The position numbers and the translations under genes were made by a program. A stretch of DNA of 59,125 bases. Source: Sphingomonas_Q fennica_A. GTDB taxonomy: Bacteria; Pseudomonadota; Alphaproteobacteria; Sphingomonadales; Sphingomonadaceae. Where the stretch lies: assembly GCA_036946415.1 (NCBI GenBank), contig JAQIJD010000018.1:1-59125 (forward strand), read 5' to 3'. Of this stretch, positions 26,618 through 35,307 are shown one piece after another; positions within the stretch are counted from its first letter, which is position 1, and every line of letters starts with the position of its first letter. Under the pieces are notes generated by a model, which saw only the letters and a program-made list of their open reading frames with translations, was not told the origin of the DNA and ran no database searches.

Positions 26618-27657
26618 TGGCCAAGTTGAGGAAGATCGCGACCGAGGAAGCCTTCTCGATCCCTGAAGTCGCCGCCGCCCTGCGCGACGTGGTGCGCGGC
26701 CCCAGCAACAGCCTCGACAAATTGCTGGTCAAGGGCATCTACGATCATACCCCCGGCGAGGCCGGCTATGGCGAGATGGACTTCCTCTCCGGCCTGATCG
26801 ACGTCGAGGACCGGCGCCTGAAACAGATGGACGATTATGGCGTCGATATGCACCTGCTGTCGCTGACGGCACCGGGCGTACAGATGTTCGATGCCGATAC
26901 CGCGACCGATCTCGCCGCCCTCGCCAACGATCGGCTGGCCGACATCTGCCGCCGCCACCCGACGCGCTTCGCCGGCCTCGCCAGCTTCGCGCCGCACAGC
27001 CCGAAACGCGCGGCCAAGGAAATGGAGCGCGCGATCAACGACCTGAAGCTCAACGGCTTCATCCTCAATTCGCACACCAACGACGAATATCTCGACGATC
27101 CGAAATTCTGGCCGGCGCTGGAAGCGGCCGAGGCGCTCGATGCCTGCATCTACATCCATCCCCGCGCCGCCTCCTACGGCCTCAAGGGGCCGTTGCAGGA
27201 TTACGGCATGGATTCGGCGATGTGGGGCTATGGCGTCGAGGTCGGCACGCATGCCGTGCGGATGATGGCCTCGGGCCTGTTCGACCGCTTCCCGAAACTG
27301 AAGATCTGCATCGGCCACATGGGTGAGGCGGTGCAATTCTGGATCTGGCGGATCACCTTTATGAACAGCCGCGCGCAGGGCATCGGTCGCGCGCCGAAGA
27401 CGGAGCTGACGATGGAGGAATATTTCCGCCGCAACTTCGTCATTACGACGAGTGGCGTCGAGGATCCGCTGGCGCTCCAATATTCGATCGATAAATTGGG
27501 CGCCGACAATGTGCTGTGGGCGATCGATTATCCCTATCAGCCGATGAAGCCCGCGGTCGATTTCATCGAGCAGGCCCCGCTCAGCGACGAGGTGCGCGCC
27601 AAGGTGGCGCACGGCAATGCCGAACGCATCTTCCACATCGCCCCCGCCGCCGACTGA
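26617..27657 (+). CDS. Amidohydrolase-family decarboxylase, LigW-like
   Basis: 346 residues, a TIM-barrel of the amidohydrolase-2 group that holds 5-carboxyvanillate decarboxylase (LigW) and gamma-resorcylate decarboxylase. Key residues are visible: E10 in KIATEEAFS (EEAF as in LigW, not EEHF as in the resorcylate enzymes), H181 in CIYIHPRAAS, H234 in CIGHMGEAVQF, and D304 in WAIDYPYQPMKP. Such enzymes remove CO2 from ring carboxylates with a bound divalent metal and no oxygen. It sits between an aromatic-acid importer and a TBDR, supporting that role. Substrate could be a carboxyvanillate or related acid; not fixed by sequence. Confidence 0.88.
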   Translation: MAKLRKIATEEAFSIPEVAAALRDVVRGPSNSLDKLLVKGIYDHTPGEAGYGEMDFLSGLIDVEDRRLKQMDDYGVDMHLLSLTAPGVQMFDADTATDLAALANDRLADICRRHPTRFAGLASFAPHSPKRAAKEMERAINDLKLNGFILNSHTNDEYLDDPKFWPALEAAEALDACIYIHPRAASYGLKGPLQDYGMDSAMWGYGVEVGTHAVRMMASGLFDRFPKLKICIGHMGEAVQFWIWRITFMNSRAQGIGRAPKTELTMEEYFRRNFVITTSGVEDPLALQYSIDKLGADNVLWAIDYPYQPMKPAVDFIEQAPLSDEVRAKVAHGNAERIFHIAPAAD

Positions 27658-27720
27658 CCGACCACATCACCGCCGGGACCGCCGCCATGAGAGACGGCGG
27701 CCCGGCCATCAGGGAGAGAG

Positions 27721-30189
27721 ATGATGCGCCCGAAGGCCTCGCTGCTGCTTGCCGTAGCCGTCACCGCGATCACTGCCGCCGGCCCGCTGGCCGCGCAGAC
27801 GACCGCGCCGGAGAACCAGACCGCCACCAACCCCGCGCCCGCCGAGGATGCCGCCGCCACCGCCGCGGGCACCGTCAACAGCCCCGGCACGATCACCACT
27901 GCCGCCACGGCCGATGCCGCGCCGGCAGCGCGTGCGGGCAATGAGGAGATCATCGTCACTGCGCAATTCCGCTCGCAGAAGTTGCAGGATACGCCGCTCG
28001 CGATCACCGCCGTGTCCGCGGCGATGCTGGAGGCGCGCAGCCAGACCAACATCTCCGAAGTGGCGGCGCAGGCCCCGTCGGTCACGCTGAAATCGAACAG
28101 CGCTTCCTATGGCCCGTCGCTCGCCGCCAACATCCGCGGCGTCGGCCAGTTCGATTTCCATCCCGCGCTCGAACCCGGCGTCGGCATCTATGTCGACGAC
28201 GTCTATTATTCGACGCTGACCGGTTCGGTGCTCGACCTGCTCGACCTGGAACGGGTCGAGGTGTTGCGCGGCCCGCAGGGGACGCTGGCGGGCAAGAATT
28301 CGATCGGCGGCGCGATCAAGCTCTATTCCAAGAAGCCCGAAGGCACCGACACCGGCTATGCGTCGGCCACCTACGGCATCCGCGACCGGTTCGATTTCCG
28401 CGGCGCCTTCGATCTCGGCATCGCCGAGGGGCTGGCGGTGCGGCTGGCGGGCGTCAGCCGCGATCAGGACGGCTACGTCAAGCGGCTGGACTATGGCTGC
28501 GTCAATCCGGGGCAAGGCATCCCGGCGCTGCGCGAGCCGGGCAATTGCGTCCTCTCCCGCCAGGGCGAGGTGGGCTATCGCGCGGTCCGCGGGCAGATGC
28601 GCTGGTTCGGCGACGGACCGATCGAGATCAACCTGATCGGCGACTATACGCGCGAGAAGCACGAGATCGCCGGTTCGGTCGCCACCTTCTCCAACTACAC
28701 CGGCCCCAGCGACATCAACCCCTTCCCGACGCCGCAGCGGCTGGATTCGCGCTTCATCTGCGGGCGCTACTGCAATTACTCGGCCTATCGCTCGCCGGCT
28801 GACGGGCCGTTCCTCGAATCCGTCATTCCGGGGCAAGTCGATTACAAGGGCGGCGGCGTCTCCGGCCAGATCGACTGGCAGCTGGCCGACCGGCTGACGC
28901 TGACCTCGATCACCGCCTATCGCAAATATGTCTCGCGCTTTTCGAACGAGGACGATCTGTCGCCGCTGTCCCACTCGCTGGGCGGGCAGAACACGCTCGA
29001 CTTCCACAACTTCTCGCAGGAACTGCGGCTGAACGGGAGCGCCATCGACAATCGCCTGAACTATACGATCGGCGGCTATTATCTCGACCAGAAGACCTTC
29101 TACACCGCCCGGCAGGATCTGCGCTACGTGGCGGGCGGCGGGCTCGTCTTCGTCTCGGGCGATCCGGTGCCGGCCTTCACCAAGGCGGTGTTCGCCAATG
29201 CCAGCTTCGACCTGACCGAGGCATTGTCGCTGACCGGCGGTATCCGCTACAACAAGGAAGGCAAGGATTACAGCTATCGCCGGCGCGATCGCTTCGGCAA
29301 CCTGCTGGGCGGGCAGAATGCGCTGCTGGACGGGCGCACCGGGCGCTTCCGTGGCGACCGCGTCGATTATCGCGGCGTCGCCCAATATCGCTTCAGCGAT
29401 GCGGTGATGGCCTATGCCCAATATTCGACCGGCTTCAAGGGCGGCGGCGTCAACCCGCGCCCCTTCGCCTTCACCCAGGTCCAGCCGTTCGGGCCGGAGA
29501 CGCTGAAGACGGTGGAGATCGGCACCAAGACCGATCTGCTCGACCGCCGCGTGCGCCTCAACCTCGCCGCTTTCTCCAGCCGCTACGACGGCGTACAACT
29601 GAGCCTCAACGCCTGCCCGCAGTTCAACCCGCCCGGCCTGCCGGCGGGCGCCGCCTTCCCCTGCAACCTGCCCGCCAACGTCGGTTCGGCGGACATCAAG
29701 GGGGTCGAGCTGGAAGCCAACTTGCGGCCCACCGAGGGCCTGCTGATCGACGGGGCGGTCAGCTATCTCGACTTCGAATATCGGCGGATCGATCCGCTGG
29801 CGGGCGGGCCGTCCAACCCCTCGGGCGTGCAGCTCGACATGATTTCGCCCTACACGCCCAAGTGGAAGTGGAGCGTGGGGGCGCAATATGAGGTGCCGCT
29901 GGGGCCGATCGGCTTCGTGACGCCGCGGCTCGACGCCTCCTACCAGTCGAGCGTCTACGGCACCGCCGTCAATTCGGCGCGCACCTTCATTCCCGGCTAT
30001 ACCGTCGCCAACGCCCGCCTCACCTATCGCAATACGGAAGGCGATATCGAGGTCTCGGCCGAGCTGACCAACATCTTCGACAAATATTATTTCCTGACCT
30101 CGTTCGAGATCAACAGCGCCGCCGGCATCGCCAACGCCCAGCCGGGGCGGCCGCGCGAATGGGCCTTGTCGATCCGGAAGAAGTTCTGA
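27721..30189 (+). CDS. TonB-dependent receptor, cluster 1
   Basis: 822 residues with a signal peptide (to AAGPLAAQ), a low-complexity linker, TonB box EEIIVTAQF, plug domain (SNSASYGPSLAANIRGVGQ, VEVLRGPQGTLAGKNSIGG) and a barrel ending in the aromatic residue of LSIRKKF. It is a clear paralog of the receptor at 51324-54017: the plug motifs QFDF-PALEPGVG, YVDDVYY and DGYVKRLD are shared. It is 63 bases after the LigW-like gene and probably on its transcript, so it likely imports the aromatic substrate or its larger precursor. Confidence 0.95.
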   Translation: MMRPKASLLLAVAVTAITAAGPLAAQTTAPENQTATNPAPAEDAAATAAGTVNSPGTITTAATADAAPAARAGNEEIIVTAQFRSQKLQDTPLAITAVSAAMLEARSQTNISEVAAQAPSVTLKSNSASYGPSLAANIRGVGQFDFHPALEPGVGIYVDDVYYSTLTGSVLDLLDLERVEVLRGPQGTLAGKNSIGGAIKLYSKKPEGTDTGYASATYGIRDRFDFRGAFDLGIAEGLAVRLAGVSRDQDGYVKRLDYGCVNPGQGIPALREPGNCVLSRQGEVGYRAVRGQMRWFGDGPIEINLIGDYTREKHEIAGSVATFSNYTGPSDINPFPTPQRLDSRFICGRYCNYSAYRSPADGPFLESVIPGQVDYKGGGVSGQIDWQLADRLTLTSITAYRKYVSRFSNEDDLSPLSHSLGGQNTLDFHNFSQELRLNGSAIDNRLNYTIGGYYLDQKTFYTARQDLRYVAGGGLVFVSGDPVPAFTKAVFANASFDLTEALSLTGGIRYNKEGKDYSYRRRDRFGNLLGGQNALLDGRTGRFRGDRVDYRGVAQYRFSDAVMAYAQYSTGFKGGGVNPRPFAFTQVQPFGPETLKTVEIGTKTDLLDRRVRLNLAAFSSRYDGVQLSLNACPQFNPPGLPAGAAFPCNLPANVGSADIKGVELEANLRPTEGLLIDGAVSYLDFEYRRIDPLAGGPSNPSGVQLDMISPYTPKWKWSVGAQYEVPLGPIGFVTPRLDASYQSSVYGTAVNSARTFIPGYTVANARLTYRNTEGDIEVSAELTNIFDKYYFLTSFEINSAAGIANAQPGRPREWALSIRKKF

Positions 30190-30233
30190 GTGCTTCAGGC
30201 ACTGGTGGTGATCGTAGGATGACGAACCTGCCA

Positions 30234-30317
30234 CCCCCGTTCACCCCGAGCGTGATCGAGGGGCACGCGGGGCAGATGTTCCGCATGTGCCTCGACTGCG
30301 CTCGGCATGAACGGGGG
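30234..30317. repeat. Dispersed palindromic repeat, family B copy 2
   Basis: 84-base imperfect inverted repeat opening CCCCCGTTCACCCCGAGCG and closing CGCTCGGCATGAACGGGGG, with an inner TCGAGG / CCTCGA pair. Placed right after the cluster 1 receptor and before the convergent exonuclease, where it may limit read-through. Confidence 0.7.
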
Positions 30318-30334
30318 CGGGGTTTGGGCCAATG

Positions 30335-31093
30335 TCAGAGAAGGCTGCCCTGTGCCGGCTCCGCGGTGGCGGCCGGCGCGCCGCCCGCACCCCGCCGGGC
30401 AAGCTCGGTCGCTGCCGAGAAACGCACGTCCTCGTCGCGATCGGCGGCGAGGCGGGCGAGCGTCGCGGCATCCAGCTCCTCCCAATACCGGCCGCGGTCG
30501 GGACCGGCGGGGACGCGCGGCAGGAGGCCGGGTTCGGCGCTCCACGCCAGCAATTGCGCAAGCGAGGCGGCGTTCAGCATGTCGCGCAGATGATGCGCGG
30601 TGACATAGGCGTCGGGCATCGCACGATGCACGGGCAGGCCGACGGCGCGGTCCAGCCCCGCCGGCATCCGCCAGTAGCGCAGCACCTGATTGGAGAAGCT
30701 GGGCGAACCCGGCCACAGCCGGAGCGCGCATTTCCAGGTGCAGATCCACCGCGCACCGCCGCTCAGCGCCGGCGTACAGAAGCGTTGCTCGAACGAGGCG
30801 CGATGCGCCGCCAGCGCCAGCACGCCACCCACCGGCCGCAACACGGCCGGCGCCACGTCCCGCCACGCCCCCGCCCCGGCGACATCGGCATCGACGATAT
30901 GGTGGACCGCCATCGTGACGGGCGGGATCGGCCGGCCGGGATCGACCAGCAGCGCCCCGCGCGCCTCGTTCACGATCCAGCGGCCGGCGGCGTCCTGCAC
31001 CACGTCCTGCCAACCGATCTCGCACACCCCATGCGCGGGCGGGCGGGAGCCGGTCGTTTCCAGGTCGATCACGCGGATGCGGGGCGGCGGCAT
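30335..31093 (-). CDS. DEDDh 3'-5' exonuclease (DnaQ/ExoX-like)
   Basis: 252 residues. The exonuclease core has D10 and E12 in RVIDLETTGS, a second acidic region near AAHRASFEQRF, and the HxxxxxD end in VHRAMPDAYVTAHHL. It would remove nucleotides from DNA 3' ends in repair or proofreading. The C-terminal third (from LAQLLAWSAEPGL) matches the tail seen in some ExoX-like proteins, with a final Ala-rich tail. Single gene. Confidence 0.85.
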   Translation of the reverse strand: MPPPRIRVIDLETTGSRPPAHGVCEIGWQDVVQDAAGRWIVNEARGALLVDPGRPIPPVTMAVHHIVDADVAGAGAWRDVAPAVLRPVGGVLALAAHRASFEQRFCTPALSGGARWICTWKCALRLWPGSPSFSNQVLRYWRMPAGLDRAVGLPVHRAMPDAYVTAHHLRDMLNAASLAQLLAWSAEPGLLPRVPAGPDRGRYWEELDAATLARLAADRDEDVRFSAATELARRGAGGAPAATAEPAQGSLL

Positions 31094-31130
31094 CTCACCG
31101 ATGTGGGGGCGACGCCGATCCCCGCAACCG

Positions 31131-31448
31131 TCAGGCGGTCACGGCGCGCATCGCCTCCAGCACCTGCACGGTTTCGAGATGGGCATGATGGATGGATGCC
31201 GCATCGGCTCCGATCGCCTCGACCGCCTTTCGCGCTTCGCGAACCTCCTTCAGAGGCGCGTCATATTCGGCCGATTCGAGTCCATGCGCAGGCTTCACCG
31301 CCAATTCCTGCGTTACCGTCACGATCGATAGCGCATCGACGCGGAAGGCGGTTTCAAGCTTTCTATTGTCGCCCGCCTGCTCGGATCGGTCGAACAGCTT
31401 GCCGATAAGCCCCGATGCTTCATTCAGCAATGTCACCAATTTCGCCAT
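31131..31448 (-). CDS. Hypothetical helical protein, partner of lipoprotein gene
   Basis: 105 residues, predominantly helical and charged, beginning MAKLVTLLNEASGLIGKLFD and containing EYDAPLKEVREARKAVEAI. No signal peptide, no membrane segment, no Cys. I do not recognise the family. It starts one base after the stop of the lipoprotein gene, so the two are surely cotranscribed and probably work together. Confidence 0.7.
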   Translation of the reverse strand: MAKLVTLLNEASGLIGKLFDRSEQAGDNRKLETAFRVDALSIVTVTQELAVKPAHGLESAEYDAPLKEVREARKAVEAIGADAASIHHAHLETVQVLEAMRAVTA

Positions 31449-31449
31449 G

Positions 31450-32505
31450 TCACAGCACCCCTCCGATTGCGCCGGCCAGACCGCCCAGCCGGCCGATGAC
31501 GTCCCACACGAGATCGGACTGTTCCTTGCGGACCTGCGCCACCTGCTGCGGCGTCGGCTTGTCCGCGACGAAGCCGCGCAGCGTACGATGCTGGCTTTCC
31601 AGCTGGCTCAACATCGTCTCGGTCGCGGCGAGGCCGGCATCGATCCGATGCTGTTCCTCCAGCGCGGTGACGAGCTGCGCCAGCGTGTCGCGGCGCTGCT
31701 GGAAATCGGTCATCGCCCGCAATTTCCGGTTGGTCGCGATGACGATCGAATTGCGCGCGACCTGACCGGAGGTAACGACCACCCCCACCTGAATTGCCTT
31801 GACCCCCTCCCGCAGGGTCGCGATCTGCGTCTCGACCTTGGCGCCGTCACTGGCGACGTAGCGCCTCACCGCATCGGCCTGCTGCGAGACCGCAGCGAGA
31901 CCCGATAGATAGTCGATCATGCCGGCGACCGCGGTCGCCGCATCCTTGCCGTCCGTCGTCGCCTTGCCGATCGCGTCGGCCGCCTCGGTCGCCGGCTCGA
32001 ACCCGGCGGCCTTCAAGGCATCCTGCAACGTCTTCAGCCGCGCCCCCGCATCGGCCACCGCCTGCGTGAAGCGGGGCGCCGGCTTGTCGGTGAGCATCCC
32101 CAGTTCGCCGACATAGGCCGCCAGCGCGCCCACCGCTTCGGCGAGAGCGGGGGCGATCGTCTCGTCGGCGGACTCGATCGGGTAAGGCAGCGCATGGGTC
32201 GCATTCTTGTCCACGCACAGCGACGTGCCGTCGCTGAAGTCGCCGCGTAGATAGATGGTCTGTGCCCACTGACACGAGGGATCGGACGCCACCAGGAGCA
32301 CGTTCGCCGCCAGTTGCCGCTGCCGCGCACGTTCGAAGAAGGCCGCGGCGGCGGTGCCGGCATTGCGGCCGGCGGCGACGAAGGACTGCGTTTCGGAAAC
32401 CAGCACGATGGGCGTCGCACAAGCCGAGAGCAGCGCCGCCGTCGCCAGCGCCATCGGCCAGCGCGCCGCCTGCCGGAGCGATCGAATATGTCCGTCCCTG
32501 CGCAT
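31450..32505 (-). CDS. Hypothetical lipoprotein with long helical body
   Basis: 351 residues. The N-terminus is a lipoprotein signal: a basic region with RSLRQAARWP, a hydrophobic stretch MALATAALLSAC, and lipobox Cys at residue 29. The rest is Ala-rich helix with Gln/Lys heptad-like runs (for example QQRRDTLAQLVTALEEQHRI), suggesting coiled coil in the periplasm. A Cys pair (C79 region SDPSCQW and SLCVDK) may form a disulfide. The end, VIGRLGGLAGAIGGVL, is Gly-rich and could insert in or pack on a membrane. GGAGG is nine bases upstream of 32505. Family not recognised. Confidence 0.75.
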   Translation of the reverse strand: MRRDGHIRSLRQAARWPMALATAALLSACATPIVLVSETQSFVAAGRNAGTAAAAFFERARQRQLAANVLLVASDPSCQWAQTIYLRGDFSDGTSLCVDKNATHALPYPIESADETIAPALAEAVGALAAYVGELGMLTDKPAPRFTQAVADAGARLKTLQDALKAAGFEPATEAADAIGKATTDGKDAATAVAGMIDYLSGLAAVSQQADAVRRYVASDGAKVETQIATLREGVKAIQVGVVVTSGQVARNSIVIATNRKLRAMTDFQQRRDTLAQLVTALEEQHRIDAGLAATETMLSQLESQHRTLRGFVADKPTPQQVAQVRKEQSDLVWDVIGRLGGLAGAIGGVL

Positions 32506-32740
32506 CGTCGCACCTCCTCCGGTCCGGCACCTCGCGGGCGCGCGGATCATCTTTCCATGTTGGGGGACGCACAGGCGGTCGGTGCCGGCCGGGCACCTCT
32601 GGCGGCGGCGATGATGCGCCTCCGCGCGGCGCGTGCCAACCGGCAGAGGCGGACGATACGACCAAATCCGATGCAGATCGCGGCGCTTGCCGAACGGCCG
32701 AAGCGGCCTATTGTGCAGGCACGCGAAGGGAGGATTGGCC

Positions 32741-33583
32741 TTGCGGATCGTAACGCCCGCCCGCTCGATCCCGCCGTTGCTGGCGCTGGCGGCGCTGGCC
32801 GCGTGCGATCGCGGCACGCCGGCCGATCCGCCGCCCGCCGCCCCGCCCGCCGCACGTCCGGTTGCGACCGCACCGCACCCCGGCGATTATACGCTCTACC
32901 GGGCGGTGGCGACCGATCTGGCGGCCAGGGGCCGGCTTGGCCTCGCCGACCATCTGACCGAAAGCTGGGAGGGCGGCGCCACCGCCCCCCGGCCGATATT
33001 CGATGCCGCCCAGTGCGTCCCGCTCGACATCTTGCCCGAGGAGCGGCTGGGCGCGCGCGAAGCCGCGCTGCAACAGGCCGCCGCGCGCGCCGCCCGGCTC
33101 GAGCACGAGCTGCAACGCGCGGGCTACGACCGGGCGGTCTATGCCGCCCCGCTCGATGCCTTCGAGCGGGCCGCCGCCGCGCCGGGCGCGGACCTCGACG
33201 CCCTCGCCGACGCTTTCGCCCGCGCCGCCGAGCCGCGCCGCCGCGCGCGCCAGCCCGATCGCCCGCCGATCGTCTACGAAGGCGGCTGCGGTGCGGGGGA
33301 GAGCGACGTGCCCTTCGCCATCTCCCCCGCGGACGGCGAGGCGCGGCTGATCCGCGTCTTCTCCTTCGCGGTCTGCGCGAAACGGCGGACCGATCCCTGG
33401 GATGCGACGCGCTGCCCCGGCTGGATCGGGGTGCGCGACGGCGGGCGGCTGCCGCTGTCGGGCACCTACGCCGTGCAGGTGCGCTGGCCGGACGGGCGCG
33501 GCTGGCGCGGCGACGTGACCGCGCAGGGCTTCGACGAGACCGAAGACCCCGCCCCGATCCGGCTGACGGCGCCGCCGCGATGA
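32741..33583 (+). CDS. Hypothetical lipoprotein
   Basis: 280 residues from a TTG start, chosen because AAGGGAGGA ends seven bases before it. A signal with lipobox LLALAALAAC is followed by a Pro/Ala-rich linker (PPPAAPPAARP). The mature part has four Cys (AQCVPLD, YEGGCGAG, AVCAKRR, RCPGW) that may form disulfides, and ends with a beta-type stretch, GTYAVQVRWPDGRGW. No family recognised. Its stop overlaps the start of a small membrane protein (ATGA), so they form a pair. Confidence 0.7.
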   Translation: MRIVTPARSIPPLLALAALAACDRGTPADPPPAAPPAARPVATAPHPGDYTLYRAVATDLAARGRLGLADHLTESWEGGATAPRPIFDAAQCVPLDILPEERLGAREAALQQAAARAARLEHELQRAGYDRAVYAAPLDAFERAAAAPGADLDALADAFARAAEPRRRARQPDRPPIVYEGGCGAGESDVPFAISPADGEARLIRVFSFAVCAKRRTDPWDATRCPGWIGVRDGGRLPLSGTYAVQVRWPDGRGWRGDVTAQGFDETEDPAPIRLTAPPR

Positions 33584-34125
33584 TCGCCGCCTATCTGCGC
33601 GACGTGCGCCACGTCCTCGTCATCGGCGGCGGCTTCGCCAGCCTGCCGCTGCTGCTGTCGCTGGCCGCCCTCCAGCCGCCGTGGCCGCCTGCGATCGGCT
33701 ACGTCTCGGCAGCGGTCGTGCCCGTCGCCTCGCTGCTGGTGTGGGAATGGGTGCGCGATGCGCGCCGCACCGTCCGCCGCCGCTGGATGCTGGCGGCGCT
33801 GATGCTGACGCTGGGCGGCCTCGCCGCCTATATGACCGGCTATTCGCTGTTCGTGGAGGATGTGCCCGGCTCGGCCGGCCGGGTCGTCCGCGGCTATCGC
33901 TGCACCGCGGATGCCGCGCTCGTCTACGGCGCCGCCTGCCCCGATCTGCCGCGCGACGCGCTGCGCGAGGCGGAATGGGAGGCGCCCCTCCTCTGGACGC
34001 GCGGATCGATCACGATCGTCCGCCTCGGCCTCGCCGCCGCCTGGCTCGCCTTCGTCGCCGGGCTGGTCGCCTTCGTCGGCGCGGTCGTCGCCGGGCGCCG
34101 CGTCGGTATGGCAAGTGCGGACTAA
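33580..34125 (+). CDS. Hypothetical membrane protein, four segments
   Basis: 181 residues with about four hydrophobic segments (VLVIGGGFASLPLLLSLAAL, AIGYVSAAVVPVASLLV, MLAALMLTLGGLAAYMTGY, and LGLAAAWLAFVAGLVAFVGA). Between segments 3 and 4 lies a loop with two Cys (GYRCTAD and GAACPDL) that is probably periplasmic. Coupled to the preceding lipoprotein by ATGA overlap. No family recognised. Confidence 0.7.
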   Translation: MIAAYLRDVRHVLVIGGGFASLPLLLSLAALQPPWPPAIGYVSAAVVPVASLLVWEWVRDARRTVRRRWMLAALMLTLGGLAAYMTGYSLFVEDVPGSAGRVVRGYRCTADAALVYGAACPDLPRDALREAEWEAPLLWTRGSITIVRLGLAAAWLAFVAGLVAFVGAVVAGRRVGMASAD

Positions 34126-34188
34126 CGTTCGTTAAATCGCTTGCACCGCGCGCCTCGCCGCCCGATGACGGGGCGGAGAGGAGCCCAT

Positions 34189-35307
34189 GTGGCGCGCGTT
34201 CAAATTGCAGGCCTGTCCAAGGACTTCGGCGGCACGACGGCGTTGGCGCCGACCGATCTCGACATCGCCGACGGCGAGTTCGTCGTCATCGTCGGGCCGT
34301 CCGGCTGCGGCAAGTCGACGCTGCTCCGGCTCATCGCCGGGCTGGATACGCCCACCACCGGCCGCATTTGCATCGGCGGAGAGGACGTGACGGAGGCGGC
34401 GCCGGTCGATCGCGGCCTCGCCATGGTCTTCCAATCCTATGCGCTCTATCCGCACTTGAGCGTCGCCGACAATATCGGCTTCCCGCTGAAGATGGCGCGC
34501 CGCCCCAAGGCGGAGATCATGGCGCGGGTGGCGGCGGTGGCGGCGACGCTCGATCTCGGCCACCTGCTGAAGCGCCGGCCGCGCGCGCTCTCGGGCGGGC
34601 AGCGGCAGCGCGTCTCGATCGCGCGGGCCATCGTCCGCCAGCCGCGCGTGCTGCTGCTGGACGAGCCTTTGTCCAACCTGGATGCCGAACTCCGCGTCCG
34701 GATGCGGCATGAATTCGCCCGCCTCCACGGCATGCTGGGGGCGACGATGATCTACGTCACGCACGACCAGATGGAGGCGATGACGCTCGCCAACCGCATC
34801 GTCGTCATGGCGGCAGGGCGCGTGGAGCAGGTGGGCGCCCCGCTCGATCTCTACGATCGGCCGGCCTCGCTGGCGGTGGCGCGCGCGATCGGCTCGCCGG
34901 GGATGAACCTGCTGCCGGCGGTCGTCGCCGCCGCCGATGCCGGTGGCGCCACGATCCGGCTGGCCGAGGGCGGCACGCTGCGCGCCGCCGTGCGGGCCAC
35001 GCCGGGCGTGACGGTGACGCTGGGGGTGCGACCGGAGCATCTGATACTGGCCGCCGCCGGGCCGTTCGCGGGGCCGGTCGAATTGTTCGAGCGGCTCGGC
35101 CCGCTCTCCTTCGCGCATCTCGGCACGCGCGGGGCGGTGGAGACGATCGTGGCGCAGCTTCCGGGGGACCGGCAGGTGACGCTGGGCGAGCCGCTGGCCT
35201 TCACCGCCGCGCCGAACCGCATCCACCTGTTCGGCGCCGACGGGCAGGCCCTGCCGGGCGTCGATGCCGCGCCGCACTGGCCGGCGGCGGTCGGCGCTAT
35301 CCCTTGA
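34189..35307 (+). CDS. ABC transporter ATP-binding protein, sugar type (UgpC/MalK family)
   Basis: 372 residues: Walker A GPSGCGKST, Q-loop FQSYALYPHLSV, signature LSGGQRQR, Walker B RVLLLDEPLSNLDAELR, switch His in VTHDQMEAM, then a C-terminal TOBE/OB domain (from about 240, GVRPEHLIL). It powers import by the permeases at 35297-37032. The GTG at 34189 is chosen for the GGAGAGGAG site five bases upstream. Unusually, it runs opposite to the permease and binding-protein genes and its last 11 bases overlap the end of the second permease gene. Confidence 0.93.
   Translation: MARVQIAGLSKDFGGTTALAPTDLDIADGEFVVIVGPSGCGKSTLLRLIAGLDTPTTGRICIGGEDVTEAAPVDRGLAMVFQSYALYPHLSVADNIGFPLKMARRPKAEIMARVAAVAATLDLGHLLKRRPRALSGGQRQRVSIARAIVRQPRVLLLDEPLSNLDAELRVRMRHEFARLHGMLGATMIYVTHDQMEAMTLANRIVVMAAGRVEQVGAPLDLYDRPASLAVARAIGSPGMNLLPAVVAAADAGGATIRLAEGGTLRAAVRATPGVTVTLGVRPEHLILAAAGPFAGPVELFERLGPLSFAHLGTRGAVETIVAQLPGDRQVTLGEPLAFTAAPNRIHLFGADGQALPGVDAAPHWPAAVGAIP

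Noticed and set aside
27709..30234. An 841-codon open frame on the minus strand opposite the cluster 1 receptor
   Set aside because: Shadow of the TBDR gene. The same kind of frame occurs opposite every TBDR here.
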